A DNA stretch of 64,000 bases from Cycas panzhihuaensis (lineage: Eukaryota; Cycadophyta), in NCBI GenBank assembly GCA_023213395.1, contig CM041465.1, positions 182,597,741 through 182,661,740 on the forward strand, in the 5' to 3' direction. Position 1 is the first letter of the stretch. Each line of letters opens with the position of its first letter. This document shows, piece by piece, positions 1-11,160 of this stretch. The notes beneath the pieces are model-generated. The model was not told where the DNA came from, did no database searches, and saw nothing but the letters and a program-made list of their open reading frames with translations. The position numbers were made by a program, and so were the translations under genes.

Positions 1-2114
1 AGATGCTATCTAATAAATGTAAGCCCAACGAGCATTGAAGAACATCACTCTCAAGAAGCTTGGACAGACAAAACCGGATGTAAGTTTCCTCAAAGTATTT
101 GGCAGTCAAGCACTTGTGCATATTCCTGATAAAAGGAGGTCCAAATTAGACGCAAAAAGCATAGAATGTGTCTTAATAGGATACAAGAAAATTCAAAGGC
201 ATATAAATGCATAGATCCAAGAACAAATAGAATCTATGTAAGTAGAGATGTCGCCTTTAATGAAGAAAACTCGGTTGAATCTTCACAAATTAAAGTAATA
301 GAAAATGAAAAGGAACAGAAACCGCTGCATACGTAGTAATGCAGAAGATGAGCGTAGAATCACCGGTTACTTGAAGACCAAGAAATCGAAAAGGAAATGA
401 CTCGTAAATTACTTGAAGAAGGACAAGGCGATTCATCGTCGTCAACCAGATCAAGGAGACACCATCGAAAAAGAAGGACCACGTAAATGTAAAAGTTGCC
501 AAAATGGTATATCAAAACAAGTTGAAGAAGGAAATATATTAGAACAGAAAACCTGTGGGCAAAGGTCAAGAGCCCTTCTAAGCAAAGTTGAACCACGGAA
601 TTTTGAAGAAGCAAAAGATCATCAAGAGTGGAGAGAAGCAATGGACAATGAAATAAATTCAATCAAGAAAAATCAAACGTGGGAATTAGTAGAACTACAC
701 GCTAATAAATCCAATCAGAACCGCAAATGGGTTTACAAAACAAAGAAAGGAGTAGATGGCAAAATTGAGAAACACAAGGCAAGGTTAGTTGCAAAGGGAT
801 ACACCCAAACAAAGAAAGCGAGATTTTGATGAGACTTTTTCTCCAGTCGCAAAGATGAACACAGTAAGGACAGTAATAGCCTTGGCTGCTGTCAAAGGTT
901 GGGGAATCTCTCAGATGGATGTAAAAAGTGCCTTATTAAACGGTGAACTAGAAGAAGAAGTCTATATGCAACAACCAGAAGGATATGTTGAACAGGGAAA
1001 GGAGAATCTAGTCTGCAAATTGAAAAAGGCCCTGTATGGTCTAAAACAAGCACCACGTGCCTGGTATGCAAAATTAGACCACTTTCTTGAAGAAAATAAG
1101 TTTATTCGATGCAACTCAGACTCCAGTCTGTACATAAGAAAAACGAACAACAAGATAACAATAATTGTTGTTTATGTAGATGATATGCTTCGTACTAGGA
1201 ATGATGTAGAAGGAATTAAGTGGATCAAAAGTCAACTTCAGCAGAAATTTGAAATGACAGACTTGGGTTCACTAAATTATTACTTGGGACTGGAGATAGG
1301 TCAACACCAAAACTACGTAACTTTGTCCCAAAGTAACTACATCAAAAATCTGCTTGTTCGATTTCAGATGGAGAATTGCAATCCATGCACAACTCCCATG
1401 GAAACAAATTGTGATCTAACGGTAGATAGTATGGAAAAAGATGCCGATGTTACTTTGTATGCACAAATGATTAGAAGTCCGATTTATTTGATGACCACCG
1501 GGCCCGACATATCTTACTCAAGAGGGACTAATATCAAGATATATGAATCCAAAGTTGAGACACCGGCAAGCCGCAAAAAATTCTGAGATATCTCAAAGGA
1601 ACAACAGATCTCAAGTTAGTATATTCAAAGGGGCATCCAATCAAAATAACAGGTACCGCAATTACTGACCGGTGACAAAGAACAAAGGAAATCCACGAGT
1701 GGATTTTGTTTTTTCTTAGGAGCCTCAAGAATCTCATGGTGCAAGAAGAAACAAGCAATGAGCTCTCTCCTCTATAGAAGCGAGAATATAAAGCGACCAC
1801 ATCAAGAACTTTGTGAAGCCGTCGGTTAAGACAACTCTTACTTGACTTGAATCAACAAATGTAAAGGAGCAACTTCTCTAAAATGTGACAACCAAAGTGC
1901 CATCAAGCTGACCAAAAATCCAATTCTACATGCAAGAACAAAACATATTGAAGTTCATCATCACTTTATAAGAGAAAAAGTGCAGAATAAAGAGATAGAC
2001 TTGGAATACTGTCCGACATCTGAACAAGTTGCAGATCTTCTGACAAAACCTCTTGGGAAAGAAAGGCTCAGATATTTGAGAGACAAGATAGGACGTTTAG
2101 AGATAAAACATTAA
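1..2114 (+). pseudogene. E1 pol remnant: integrase C-terminus, reverse transcriptase, RNase H
   Basis: Copia polyprotein part that copies element RNA into DNA in virus-like particles. Positions 1-290 encode the integrase tail and the linker motif YVSRDVAF. The 413-829 and 789-1586 frames hold the reverse transcriptase, with MDVKSALLNG, YGLKQAPRAWY and an intact active site YVDD at 1173-1184. RNase H follows in broken frames and ends with the conserved HARTKHIEVHHHFIREKVQ near 1930-1985; the stop is at 2112-2114. A frameshift near 815-830 splits LVAKGY from DETFSPV, and there are stops around 200 and 335-355. It is not functional, although the catalytic motif survives. Confidence 0.9.
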
Positions 2115-2121
2115 GAGGGGG
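2113..2121 (+). other. E1 polypurine tract
   Basis: AAGAGGGGG lies immediately before the 3' LTR and just after the pol stop. This is the standard site of plus-strand DNA priming in LTR elements. Confidence 0.85.
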
Positions 2122-2337
2122 TGTTGAAATATAATGTTTTATCTAGGATAGAAAAGGGGGCCATGTTAGACCCACCCTTAATGTACTCATAAGATCATAC
2201 CACTTGGCAGTATCTGAGTGATCGGTTACATTAGTGGTTGTAACCATCACATCACTGTTGTATATTTAAGCAGATTGAATCTCAATAGAAACAAGTACAT
2301 TCATTTCTCTGTTTATATTTTGCTCTGTTTTTCAACA
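2122..2337 (+). repeat. E1 3' LTR (216 bp)
   Basis: Starts TGTTGAA and ends TTCAACA, a perfect 7-bp terminal inverted repeat. It is preceded by a polypurine tract. A possible TATA-type sequence (TATATTTAAG) is near 2260. There is no second copy in the window. Confidence 0.9.
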
Positions 2338-2954
2338 GTATCCCTTAGCAACCAACCTGGCCTTATATTTTTCCACTTTTCCATTTGTTCCTTCCTTTAT
2401 TTTGTAGATCCATCTACAATTTACCATTGATTTATTTGGTGGTAATTCTACTAAATCCCAGGTTTGGTTCTTGATGATAGAGTCTAATTCAAAATTCATG
2501 GTATTTCTCCAAACTGAGTGTTCTTTAGCTTTTGTATATGACTGTAGTTCCAGATGGTTGTACAGAGCCTTAGATTTTTGGCTTCTTGTCTTGTGTGGTA
2601 AGATGTCTTCTTTTCTTTCCTCAATGGTTTTGAGATACCATTAGGAACCTTTTTTCCTTTTTCTGTTTCAACTGCCTTGGGCTCATCTAGAAATGTTTCC
2701 TCATCTTCTGAAGCAGGGTGACTTTCCTGAGTTTCTTCTCGAAGATCTTCAGAGGTAATTCCTGATTCTTCTCTAGGTTCTTCTTCAGGTGGCTCTTGAA
2801 GAATGTTCTGAGGAGGCCCCTCTATTACTTGGATTTGCTTGCTAAGCTCTTCATTACTATCTTCATTGAACACAACATCACGACTTACATAGATCTTGTT
2901 TGTCTTGGGATCTATGCACTTGTAAGCTTTAGAGTTTTTACTGTATCCAATCAT
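2338..2954 (-). pseudogene. E2 linker and N-terminal reverse transcriptase
   Basis: The frame at 2954-2496 begins with GYSKNSKAYKCIDP and YVSRDVVF, the region just after integrase, then an acidic linker rich in E, P and S. A shift near 2500-2540 leads to NQTWDLVELP and then KARLVAKGY, the first reverse-transcriptase motif. Coding similarity stops exactly at 2338, where E1 begins. The catalytic YVDD region is missing from the window. Confidence 0.85.
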
Positions 2955-2962
2955 GATACACT

Positions 2963-4240
2963 CTAGGCTTCTCGAGTCCAGCTTGGTTCTTCTTTTGTCT
3001 GGTATGTGTATAAAGGCTTGGTTGCCAAATGCCTTAGATGGCTTACATCTGGTTTTTTGCCTGTCCAGGCTTCTTCAGGTGTAAGATGTTCTACTGCTTT
3101 GGTTAGACTCCTATTTAGTAGGTAACAGGCAGTGTTTATTGCCTCTGCCCAGTAACTCTTTGGGACTCCCTTCCCATGCACCATTCTACGAGCCATTTCC
3201 ATGATCACTCTGTTCTTCCTTTCTGCTACCCCATTGGATTGAGGTGTATAAGGAGTGGTGATCTGTCTTCGAATTCCATTGACTTTGCAATATTCCAGGA
3301 ATTCTTTTGAAATGTATTCACCTCCCTCATCTGATCGTATGCATTTGATTTTTCCTTCAGACTTTAGTTCAACTTCTGCTTTGAACTCTTTGAATGTTGC
3401 ATATACTTCGAGCTTGTTATGCAAAAAATAGACCCAGATTCTCCTTGTCATATCATCTATGAAGGTGAGAAAGTATCTGCATCCTTTGATGGAGTGCGGA
3501 GTGAGTGGTCCACATATACCAGTGTGAATGAGCTCTAGTTTCTTTTGGGCTTGCCACTTGCTTTCCTTCAAGGGCAATCTCTGCTGCTTCCCTGATTGGC
3601 AGCTTTTACATACAAAATTATCTGAAGTGATTGATGGAAGTCCATCAACCAAACCTTCCTTTTTCATTTTTTTTTAATTTGTCTAATGGAAGGTGTCCAT
3701 ACTTGAAATGCCACATTTTGTCATTATGATTTACAATAGTGCATGCTTTTACAACAGGCAAAATAGGATATGAAAGCAGCCTATACAGGACATTACTTTC
3801 AATCCCCTTTGCAATTACATGGCCATTATTTTTCATATCAAAGATATGACAATACCCTTCTTCATCAAAGACAATTCTTAGACCCTTTTTCCCAAGTTTG
3901 GATACAGACAAAAGATTCATCTTTAAATCAGGAATTAACAACACATTTCCAATTTTTTTAATACTACCTTGCAGTCCTACAACAATGGTTCCTACACCCT
4001 TAATGTTGAGGGGATATTTGTCCCCTAGCTCCATAGATTTGTTAGATGCATAAGGCTGCAAGGTTTCAAACCACTCCTCTTGGTTGGTTATGTGACACGA
4101 TGCTCCTGAGTTGATGTACCACACGTCTTTGTCTTGGAGAGATGCAGCAAGGGCAACGATGAATGCGGTCTCCTCCTCTTCTTCATCATTTTGTTCCTTG
4201 ATGTAGTTGCCCATGGGTCTTTTACCTTTCTGGATGTCAG
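2963..4240 (-). pseudogene. E2 protease and integrase
   Basis: Protease: the Copia motif that normally reads DSGAS reads INSGAS, so the catalytic aspartate is asparagine. The GAG-pre-integrase zinc-type region follows (MWHFKYGHLPLDKL, then CKSCQSGKQQ). In the integrase core the first catalytic aspartate is lost (IHTGICGP where the family has HTD). The second (RSDEGGEY) and the glutamate (NGVAERKNR) are kept. There is a frameshift near 3650-3670. Two catalytic losses in otherwise long open frames indicate decay after insertion. Confidence 0.88.
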
Positions 4241-5096
4241 CTCTCCTAGTTGGGCATTGGTATGGAAAGTGTCTTGCTTGGCCACAATGATAACACAAAT
4301 CAAATGCTCTACAAGAACTTGCAAAATGACCGGTCTTACCACAATTGTAGCACAGTCTTGGCGCTGAGATGCATTCTCTTCCTCGCGAATCCTGCCATCT
4401 TCCTCATGAATGGGCTCTAAACTTTGGAGCTCTTCCTCATCCTATGCTTCTTCCTCTGGTTCCCAGATTTAGTCTAGATACAAAGGCATCTTCAAGTTCT
4501 ATAGAGTCTTCATATCTTATGTTTCTTTGTTCCTACCTCAGGAGTAGTCCTGTCAGTGTGTCCAATGTCATTGTTGCTATCTGATCATTATTTGTAATGG
4601 TGTTAATTGGAACATCGAAGGACTTAGGCAATTTACTGGCTACCATTTCAACCAGTTTGGAATTAGAAATTGCAGAGCCTGCACTAAGTAGATCATTCTA
4701 CAAGGATATGATTTTGTGCATGAATTTAGTCACAGTTTCAATCTCCTTCATGTGCATCTTGAATAATTCCTCCTTAAGTGCTACTATTCTAGCTTTATTC
4801 TTCTGACCATACAATTTCTCAAAACACTTCCAGATTTCAGTAGTAGTGGTTAAGTTTTCCACATACACAAGTAATGGGTCAGAAATGTATAATTTTAGCT
4901 CTATTACCTCAGCACTATCCCGTTCTTCCCAGCTTATTAGGTCTGCTCCAACTGTTTTGGGTTTGCCTTCCTTCTCTAGAGCTATTTGCCTAGCATTTTT
5001 AGCTCTCAGAAGGGTCTCTATTTTGATTTTCCATATATGGTAGTTGTTATCAATGAGCTTGTCTGAATCAGAGAGGGTCAAAATAGAAGAAGACAT
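4241..5096 (-). pseudogene. E2 gag with two zinc knuckles
   Basis: The nucleocapsid precursor starts at an ATG at 5096 (MSSSILTLSDSDKL). The UBN2-type Gag region covers about 5096-4700, with WKIKIETLLRAKNA near the start. Two CCHC knuckles lie near 4340-4250: CYNCGKTGHFASSC and CYHCGQARHFPYQC. The second has R where a glycine is usual before the histidine. The frame breaks near 4698 and 4370-4560. Confidence 0.85.
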
Positions 5097-5802
5097 TCTA
5101 GACACAAAAATCAGACTGCAGACATCCTAGGCCGTACAACGGTATAGATTTTCGTACAGTATGGAAAGTGTACAGATGATGGCAAACTATACCTCAAAAG
5201 AAAGCTGGTGATGAGGGGATTCTAGATTTGAAATTATTTTTCTAAGACAATCCCTAGTTTGGGAGAAAAACGGCTCGAAAAGAAACCCTGGCGGCTAGGC
5301 ATTTCTTTTAGAAAAATGCTCATAACAATCAAATCACTCCTTTAAATCGGTCAAGACCAGTTGCAATGGAGCCGTACAGAGCATACAGAGAATCTATGAA
5401 CGTTTTCAGAGAGAAAATTGAGAGAAAAATGATGATTTTGGGTACCTGTGTCTCTAGACCCGCACACTTCTGAAAAATGGGTAAAACCCCTTTGAAATAG
5501 CTTTTGATGGCTTCGCGCTAGTAGAAAAAGATGACGGGCATGGTTTGATCTACCTTCTGGCCAAATTTCAGCTCATTCTGAGCACTTCAAATTTTCGCCT
5601 GTACAGGTCCGTACGGTTCCGTATTGTGTCTGTACACAGTCAAATTTCTTCTCTTCTTTGCTTTGATTCTGGTGTAGTCTTCAGATGCCTCCTTCCTACC
5701 TTCTGGACTTCTTCAGTCTTCCACACAGTTGCTCTACCTCTGCTCCGCTTGGACACGACTTGAATCACTGGCACAACCCTCTCTCAATCGCATGTAATGA
5801 CC
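5097..5802 (-). other. E2 untranslated leader
   Basis: About 700 bp between primer-binding site and gag. No coding similarity seen. It holds several GTAC-centred words (CCGTAC, TGTACAG), as do the leaders of E4 and E6. Confidence 0.6.
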
Positions 5803-5815
5803 CGCCTCGATACCA
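5803..5815 (-). other. E2 primer-binding site
   Basis: On the minus strand TGGTATCGAGGCG directly follows the LTR. The first seven bases match the usual initiator-methionine tRNA site TGGTATCAGAGC; the rest has diverged. Confidence 0.7.
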
Positions 5816-6027
5816 TGTTACAATTCTAAGACACAAGTGAACAGAAATTGAATGCTTCATTCCTTATTGATGATCATAATGGAGATTTATACAAGTCGGA
5901 GTTGTAACTCCTTTGGAACTAAATGTAACCGCTACATGTCTAACTGACACGTGCCTACATGGTGAGTATCTTATGTTACATACAAAGTGGGTCTCTAGAT
6001 ATGTTAGATAAAACATTATATCTAACA
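5816..6027 (-). repeat. E2 5' LTR (212 bp)
   Basis: On the minus strand it starts TGTTAGATATAATG and ends TTGTAACA. It is followed by the primer-binding site. Its outer end at 6027 is partly copied in a 63-bp tandem duplication at the junction with E3. Confidence 0.88.
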
Positions 6028-6141
6028 ATTTTGACATGTTAGGACTTTATGTTTAATCATTAAGTTGTGAATGCATTATTATATCTAACAATTTTGACAT
6101 GTTAGGACTTTATGTTTAATCATTAAGTTGTGAATGCATTA
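6016..6141. repeat. 63-bp tandem duplication across the E2/E3 junction
   Basis: Two adjacent near-identical 63-bp units, 6016-6078 and 6079-6141. Each contains the last 12 bp of the E2 LTR, a 9-bp spacer ATTTTGACA and the first about 42 bp of the E3 LTR. The duplication therefore happened after both ends were adjacent. Confidence 0.9.
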
Positions 6142-6513
6142 AACTACTTTATACTTAAAGTAATGCGCATTTTATCTTTAGAGATGTAACTTTAAGTTGT
6201 AACTTGAGGGTCATGTTCTCCTCTTTCCCTGTTGTGCATGTCATTGCATGAATGACACTCGTCATAACATGCATGCACTCTAGGACAACTTCTCACATTA
6301 TTTATTGGAGACATTCTCCCTTGTATTGTTTTGTGTAATTGTACTAGAGAGCTATTGAATACAAGATTATTGGAGTAATTTTACCTCCTCCATTCTTTTA
6401 TACTTCGAGGTCTTATGTGATTGTGGTGTGTTTTCATCATTTTTGTCTTTATGTGTTGTTGATCTTGTTTACATTAAGAAATAAAGCTTAATCTATCTTT
6501 CTTGTTGCTTTAA
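6100..6513 (+). repeat. E3 5' LTR (414 bp)
   Basis: Starts TGTTAGGACTTTATG and ends about TTGCTTTAA. It aligns along its length with 31766-32179, with many substitutions and indels (by eye over 10%). A partial extra copy of its start lies at 6037-6078. Confidence 0.9.
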
Positions 6514-6515
6514 TT

Positions 6516-6527
6516 TGGTATTAAAGC
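6516..6527 (+). other. E3 primer-binding site
   Basis: TGGTATTAAAGC lies two bases after the LTR. It differs at two positions from the initiator-methionine tRNA site TGGTATCAGAGC, both of the transition type. Confidence 0.75.
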
Positions 6528-7820
6528 TTGGAAGAGCTCGAGTCTACTGTGGAAATCTCACTATTATTAGTTGCTCTTGATGGACTAATTTCTCCTTTTG
6601 TCTTTGGGATCTTAAAAAAAAAAAAAAAATGTGTTGGGCTCATCGTGTTGGATTGTGACTGTCCTAGACATTGGACATCTCCCTCTTCTCTATTTTTTGC
6701 CCTAGCATTTTTACTAGGCATTCCTCTGTCCCATCTTTTTGTGGTGTATTCCTATCTATCACTTTGTGACTGCTGCTAAGACATTTTGGGCGTCTCTGTT
6801 TGTTGTGGCATTTTTTGGATTGCTACACCTCTGTGTGGTGTGTGTTGGGACATCTGCTATTTTTTGTTCATGGCATGCTAAGGAGCATTTCGTGGCTCTC
6901 CCGCGAGTGCTAGAACGCCTAGTTTCTTCATGGTCGTTTCATGCAATTTCATAGCTTAGCATTCTTTTGTGCCATGCATCTCTTTGTGAGATTACTCTCC
7001 TCCTCTTGGTGCCTCCAAGATCTATCCATTGTGATAGGACCTCATGAAACTTTTGAAATTCGATAGGGAATTAGTGAAAATCTCGCTCAGGATCGATTTT
7101 ATGATTTTTTTCTGGCTACTGGTCGAAAGGTGAAGGAAATAAAAAAATTTCAATCCTTTTTCCTAAGTTCATAAACTTAGGCTATTTCATTCAACATATT
7201 CCTAGAATATTCTTAGTTTAATATTTGACCCATTTCTAACGTCATCTTTTTTTTTGTTTTTTAAAGTCCTTATGTAACCAAATAATTTCAAAAAAGGCTT
7301 GAATGTTTTTTTTTTTTTTGCAAGTCAGAATCTGCGAGCTCATATTTAGTGCATGTGCCAACTTTATTTTGAGTTCAGTATTTGTTTTTCTTTTTTTATT
7401 TTGACACTCGTGTAGCGAGAACAACACTCGCAAAGATTATTGCTCATGCACATGTAGTAAGGTGACCATACATGATCCAAACTATAGCAATGTATTGAGC
7501 AACGAGAGTCAAGGAGATAGAAGGTGGCACAAAATGGTGGTAAAGGATACTGGGTCAAATTAATAATCCCTAGTTCTAAGCAAGGCCTTTAGGGGAGATC
7601 TGTCATTAGCTTTAAGTCAGTGAGATGTCCATTGCCTGTGAGAAATCAAGGTTCAAGGTAGGATGCAATACACACATGTACGAGATGGACTTCTCTTAGC
7701 ATGAAGGGGTATAAATACTGGAGACAAACTTTAACAAATACTAGGAGTGTGTTAGCTGTTCATATTTTTTGACTTATCAGTATCTTGCATGATAGTTGAA
7801 GGGTCTAAGTTACGTTCAAG
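6528..7820 (+). other. E3 leader, no gene recognised
   Basis: About 1.3 kb of untranslated sequence with homopolymer runs (A at 6614-6629, T near 7308-7319). Short open frames here have no recognisable motif. Confidence 0.55.
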
Positions 7821-8330
7821 ATGGCAGCTGTATCAATCCTTAATGCTAATACAGTGAAGCTTTCTGGTAGTGAGAATTTCTTGGCATGGAAGAAGAAAGT
7901 CAAGAATCTCCTTATAATGAATGAACTTTGGGGCTATACATCAAGCACCATACCCAAGTGAGGACCAAGGCCAAATCCAACAGATCCTGGACACCCTCTT
8001 CCACGAGATTTAGTTGCATTAGTTGCTTTTACTGCTAAAGATGAGATTGCACTGGCCTTCTTGCACCGCTCAGTCAGTGACAATATTGACCAAAACATTG
8101 ATAATGCCCAATCATTAGAAGAAGCATGGGACATAATTTGCTCCTTGTATGAAAGAAAAGATGATTCAAGGAAAGTACTGTTTAAAAAAAAAAAAAACTT
8201 CAAAATCCTAACATCAACAGACTGTTTAGGAACATGATCTTGAAGAAAAAAAAAATGTCACTTGCCATTATTGTGGCATGCTAGGCCATGTACAAACTAT
8301 TTGTAGAAAGAAACAACTTGATTTGCAACA
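7821..8330 (+). pseudogene. E3 gag remnant
   Basis: Starts ATG GCA GCT (MAAVSILNANTVKLSG), the same opening as the E8/E9 Gag (MAAINMLNACTIRLTG). It has the WKKKVKNLLIMNELWGY motif and then SLEEAWDIICSLYERKDD. An A-run near 8180 and an internal deletion join it early to a single CCHC knuckle, CHYCGMLGHVQTIC, at about 8258-8300. Frames shift at both joins. Confidence 0.85.
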
Positions 8331-8499
8331 ACAATGACAACGACTGGTTACTGTGGTGGTTGTGGAAATTCTCAAGGTGCCAGACACTGGAAATTGTCAA
8401 GGTGGCCGACATATTGGCAACTATCAAGATGGATAACATGGTGGCAGCAACAACAATAGGCAACAAGGAAGCAATGTGGTACACAACCAAAACTTATTT

Positions 8500-9306
8500 T
8501 TCGTAGCCTTAGGTAACACATAGTGACAACGCATGTCTTGTTGATTCTAGTGTATCACGCTACATGATAGGGAATGGGGAATTGTTGATTTATATAGAAG
8601 ATGTTTCAAATCAAACTGTCACTTTTGACATCAAAGGGGTTGGCAAAGCCCCAGTTACTCTAGCAAACCAATACCTAAATCAGGGTTATCATATAAACAA
8701 TGTACTCTATGATAAGGAATTTACTTTCAGTAAGTCATATTGATAAGCAAAAATTGGACATGCTATTCCATAATGGACAATGCTTCATCATCAATTAGCA
8801 GGGATAGGTGATTGTTATAGGACATGAAGAAAATGGACTTTACAAATTGGACGTTTCACCTGAACCTTCTCATGCCTTTATCTCTCAAACGATGCCCAAA
8901 GATTGTTTATGGCATGAAACATTGGGCTACTTAAATCTCAACACCGTCAAGATGATGTTTCAACTCAATATGGTACACAGTTTGTTAAAGATTTCACAAG
9001 AGAATTGCTTCTGTGAAGCTTATCTAATGGGGAAACAACATCAAGAAGCTTTTGAATTGAACAAAGCATAGCGCACCTAAAAGCCCTTGAAATTGGTACA
9101 TGTAGATATCTGTAGACAAATGTCTACACATCACTTAATGGATCATCATATTTTATTACTTCTATTGATGATTTTTCAAGAAAAGTATGGGTTTATTTCA
9201 TCAAGTAGAAGTCACAAGCCCTGGCCAAGTTTATGGAATTTAAAATTACATCTGGAAAAGAATCTAGATTACAAATCGAAATCCTTAAGTCAGATAATGG
9301 TGGTGA
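8500..9306 (+). pseudogene. E3 protease, GAG-pre-integrase and first part of integrase
   Basis: The protease motif is degenerate: VDSSVSRYMIG replaces VDSGAS-HMTG. The pre-integrase region shows LWHETLGYLNLNTVKMM and CFCEAYLMGKQ. The integrase core begins at about 9090 (VHVDIC) in shifting frames and reaches SDNGGD at 9290-9306, where E4 interrupts it. Confidence 0.8.
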
Positions 9307-9541
9307 TATTAGAATATTAATGTTTTATCCCAAGTTTGTATTATAGGAAATTTTATGTAAATGAAGGGTCAAGTGTCATTGTCCCCTCTTTGTATTAAGC
9401 CTACATTTGTCACACATATTAACATTTGTCATTTATGTATAAATCGGTTATGTAAAGTACTTGTATAAAAAGAGAGAACATCTCTCTCCTCAAATCAATG
9501 AAGAATTATTTCATTCTCTTCAATTTTGTTTATTTCTATCA
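9307..9541 (+). repeat. E4 5' LTR (235 bp)
   Basis: Begins TATTAGAAT, where the 3' copy has the canonical TGTTAGAAT, so the terminal TG is mutated. It ends TCTATCA. A TATAAAAAGAG box-like sequence lies near 9470. Confidence 0.92.
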
Positions 9542-9542
9542 A

Positions 9543-9553
9543 TGTATCAAAGC
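9543..9553 (+). other. E4 primer-binding site (degenerate)
   Basis: TGTATCAAAGC, one base after the LTR. It matches TGGTATCAAAGC with one G deleted, so it would be an initiator-methionine tRNA site. Confidence 0.65.
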
Positions 9554-10223
9554 AAGTCTAATAGGCTGAGGCCAGGGCAGACAAGATCAGGCTGAGAGGT
9601 CTAAGAAGATAAAAATCAAGCATGGAGTAAGAAGATAAAATTTTGAAGAAGAAAGAATAGGGTTAAGTCACAACCGAAGTCATATAGCAATGTACAGACC
9701 TGTACGGTCAAAATTTTGAAGTGCTCAGAATCAAACAAAAATTCACCAACAAGGACATCTCATCAAGTAGAGTCCACTGTCCCAAAGGTGCATTCGCAAA
9801 TTCAGCCTTGTTAAGCGGAAAACAAAGAAAATTAGGCACATGGATCTCAAGCTTGCAGAGTTGATTTCTCCCAAAATTCTTAGATTTAGGTCAAGTAAGT
9901 GGACTTAAAATTTTCCTCTCGTCCTAAGCTTTCCATTGAATGTGAGTTTGCAAGATTTGGTTGAGGATTTTTCAAGTTACAAGCAAAAACATGGTTCAAA
10001 CCCTAACTGCCCCTTTGTTTTCAAAGTTATTTTTCTACCTGTCTGGAGCTCTGTTCTCAAAATCGACTTCTGTACATGAAGGTTTTATCTTCATTTTGAG
10101 GGAGTTTCATTGCATTCTGTACAATTATGCTTTTGTCCATACATCCATATGGTCATATGAACTAGATCTGCAATAGTCATCCAAAAACCCCAATGACTGT
10201 CTTTTCTTTCTAAAAATTGAAAA
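9554..10223 (+). other. E4 leader
   Basis: About 670 bp with no coding similarity. It contains TGTACAGACCTGTACGG near 9692, a GTAC-rich word also found in the E2 and E6 leaders. Confidence 0.6.
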
Positions 10224-11160
10224 ATGGTTTCACTTTATTCATTGGGTGAGTCAGACAAGTTGATAGGCCATAACTATGCTGCTTAGAAAATTAAAATAAA
10301 GGGACTCTTGATTGCAAAGAATGCATATGATATAGTTATCGAAAAAGAAACAAAGTCGACCACAAGAGATGTGCAAAAATTAGTTGGGAAGAAAGGGATA
10401 GACAAGCTTTAGCTATAATCACTTTGTTCATAAGTGACTCAGTTTTGGCCCACATTAGTGAATCTTCCACCTCTATTGATGCATGGAATGCCCTAGCTTT
10501 ACTATTTAGTCAGAAGAATGAAGCTCACATTATTATTTTAAGAGAATAACTTTATTGGCTTCATTTATGGGAGGGTGAACAAGTTACCGATTTCATCACC
10601 AAATTGGTGGAAATCAAAGATAGTTTAGCCTCTACAGGAGAACAAATGTCAGACACTGAAATTGTTTATCTAGTACTTAACAAACTACCAAAATCTTTTG
10701 ATAATTTGGTAAATACTCTCACTGTAGGAGGACAAGCCAAAAATATGTCTTTTGATACTTTATGTGGTCATTTACTTCAACAAGAGCAAAGAATCCACGG
10801 GTATGAAGAGGAAGCAGATGTTGAAGAAGCCTTTGTCTCAAGGCTTAGAATCAGTGAATGAGGAGGACGAGGCACAAGAGGAAGATCAATTAAATCAAGA
10901 ACCAATAGATGATGATTCATTAGAGGAATAGGAAGAGGCAAATCACCTGATACTCGAGTATGCTATGGTTGTGGAAGAGCTGGTCACATTGTTGTAGAAT
11001 GCAGAACAACAAAAAGTCACCCATGCTATTATTGTGGAAGGTATGGACACTTCTTAAGTAACTATTTTTACAAAAGATTTGACATTTCAAACGACAAACA
11101 AGTTGAAGGCAATTGCAACAAAGAACAATCAAAGGATGAAGATGAAGAAGAGACTATTTT
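10224..11160 (+). pseudogene. E4 gag with two zinc knuckles
   Basis: The ATG at 10224 gives MVSLYSLGESDKLIGHNY, then a stop where a tryptophan is expected (TAG for TGG) before KIKIKGLL. A long open stretch at 10604-10858 ends with the pattern YEEEADVEEAFVSRL. The knuckles at 10961-11066 are CYGCGRAGHIVVEC and CYYCGRYGHFLSNY; the last cysteine of the second is tyrosine. Several stops and a frameshift are present. Confidence 0.88.

Larger units (their letters stand above)
1..2337 (+). mobile_element. E1: 3' half of a Ty1/Copia retrotransposon
   Basis: The end of integrase, the linker, reverse transcriptase and RNase H are followed by a purine tract and one complete LTR. The 5' half lies left of the window. 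The LTR end abuts a minus-strand Copia reverse transcriptase (E2) in mid-motif (LVAKGY), so E1 inserted into E2. The five bases after the LTR, 2338-2342 (GTATC), should be one copy of the target-site duplication; its partner is outside the window. The LTR resembles that of E2 (both share a start close to ATAATGTTTTATCTA), so the two belong to related families. Confidence 0.9.
2338..6027 (-). mobile_element. E2: 5' part of a minus-strand Ty1/Copia retrotransposon
   Basis: Read on the minus strand it runs 5' LTR (6027-5816), primer-binding site, leader, gag, protease, integrase and the start of reverse transcriptase. It is cut at 2338 by E1. The rest should continue beyond the left edge of the window. 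It belongs to the same broad group as E1, E4 and E6, which share a Gag start of the SDKL...WKIKI type. Confidence 0.9.

Noticed and set aside
6037-6099. A second start of the E3 LTR
   Set aside because: It is part of the 63-bp tandem duplication, not another element; only about 42 bp of LTR are present.
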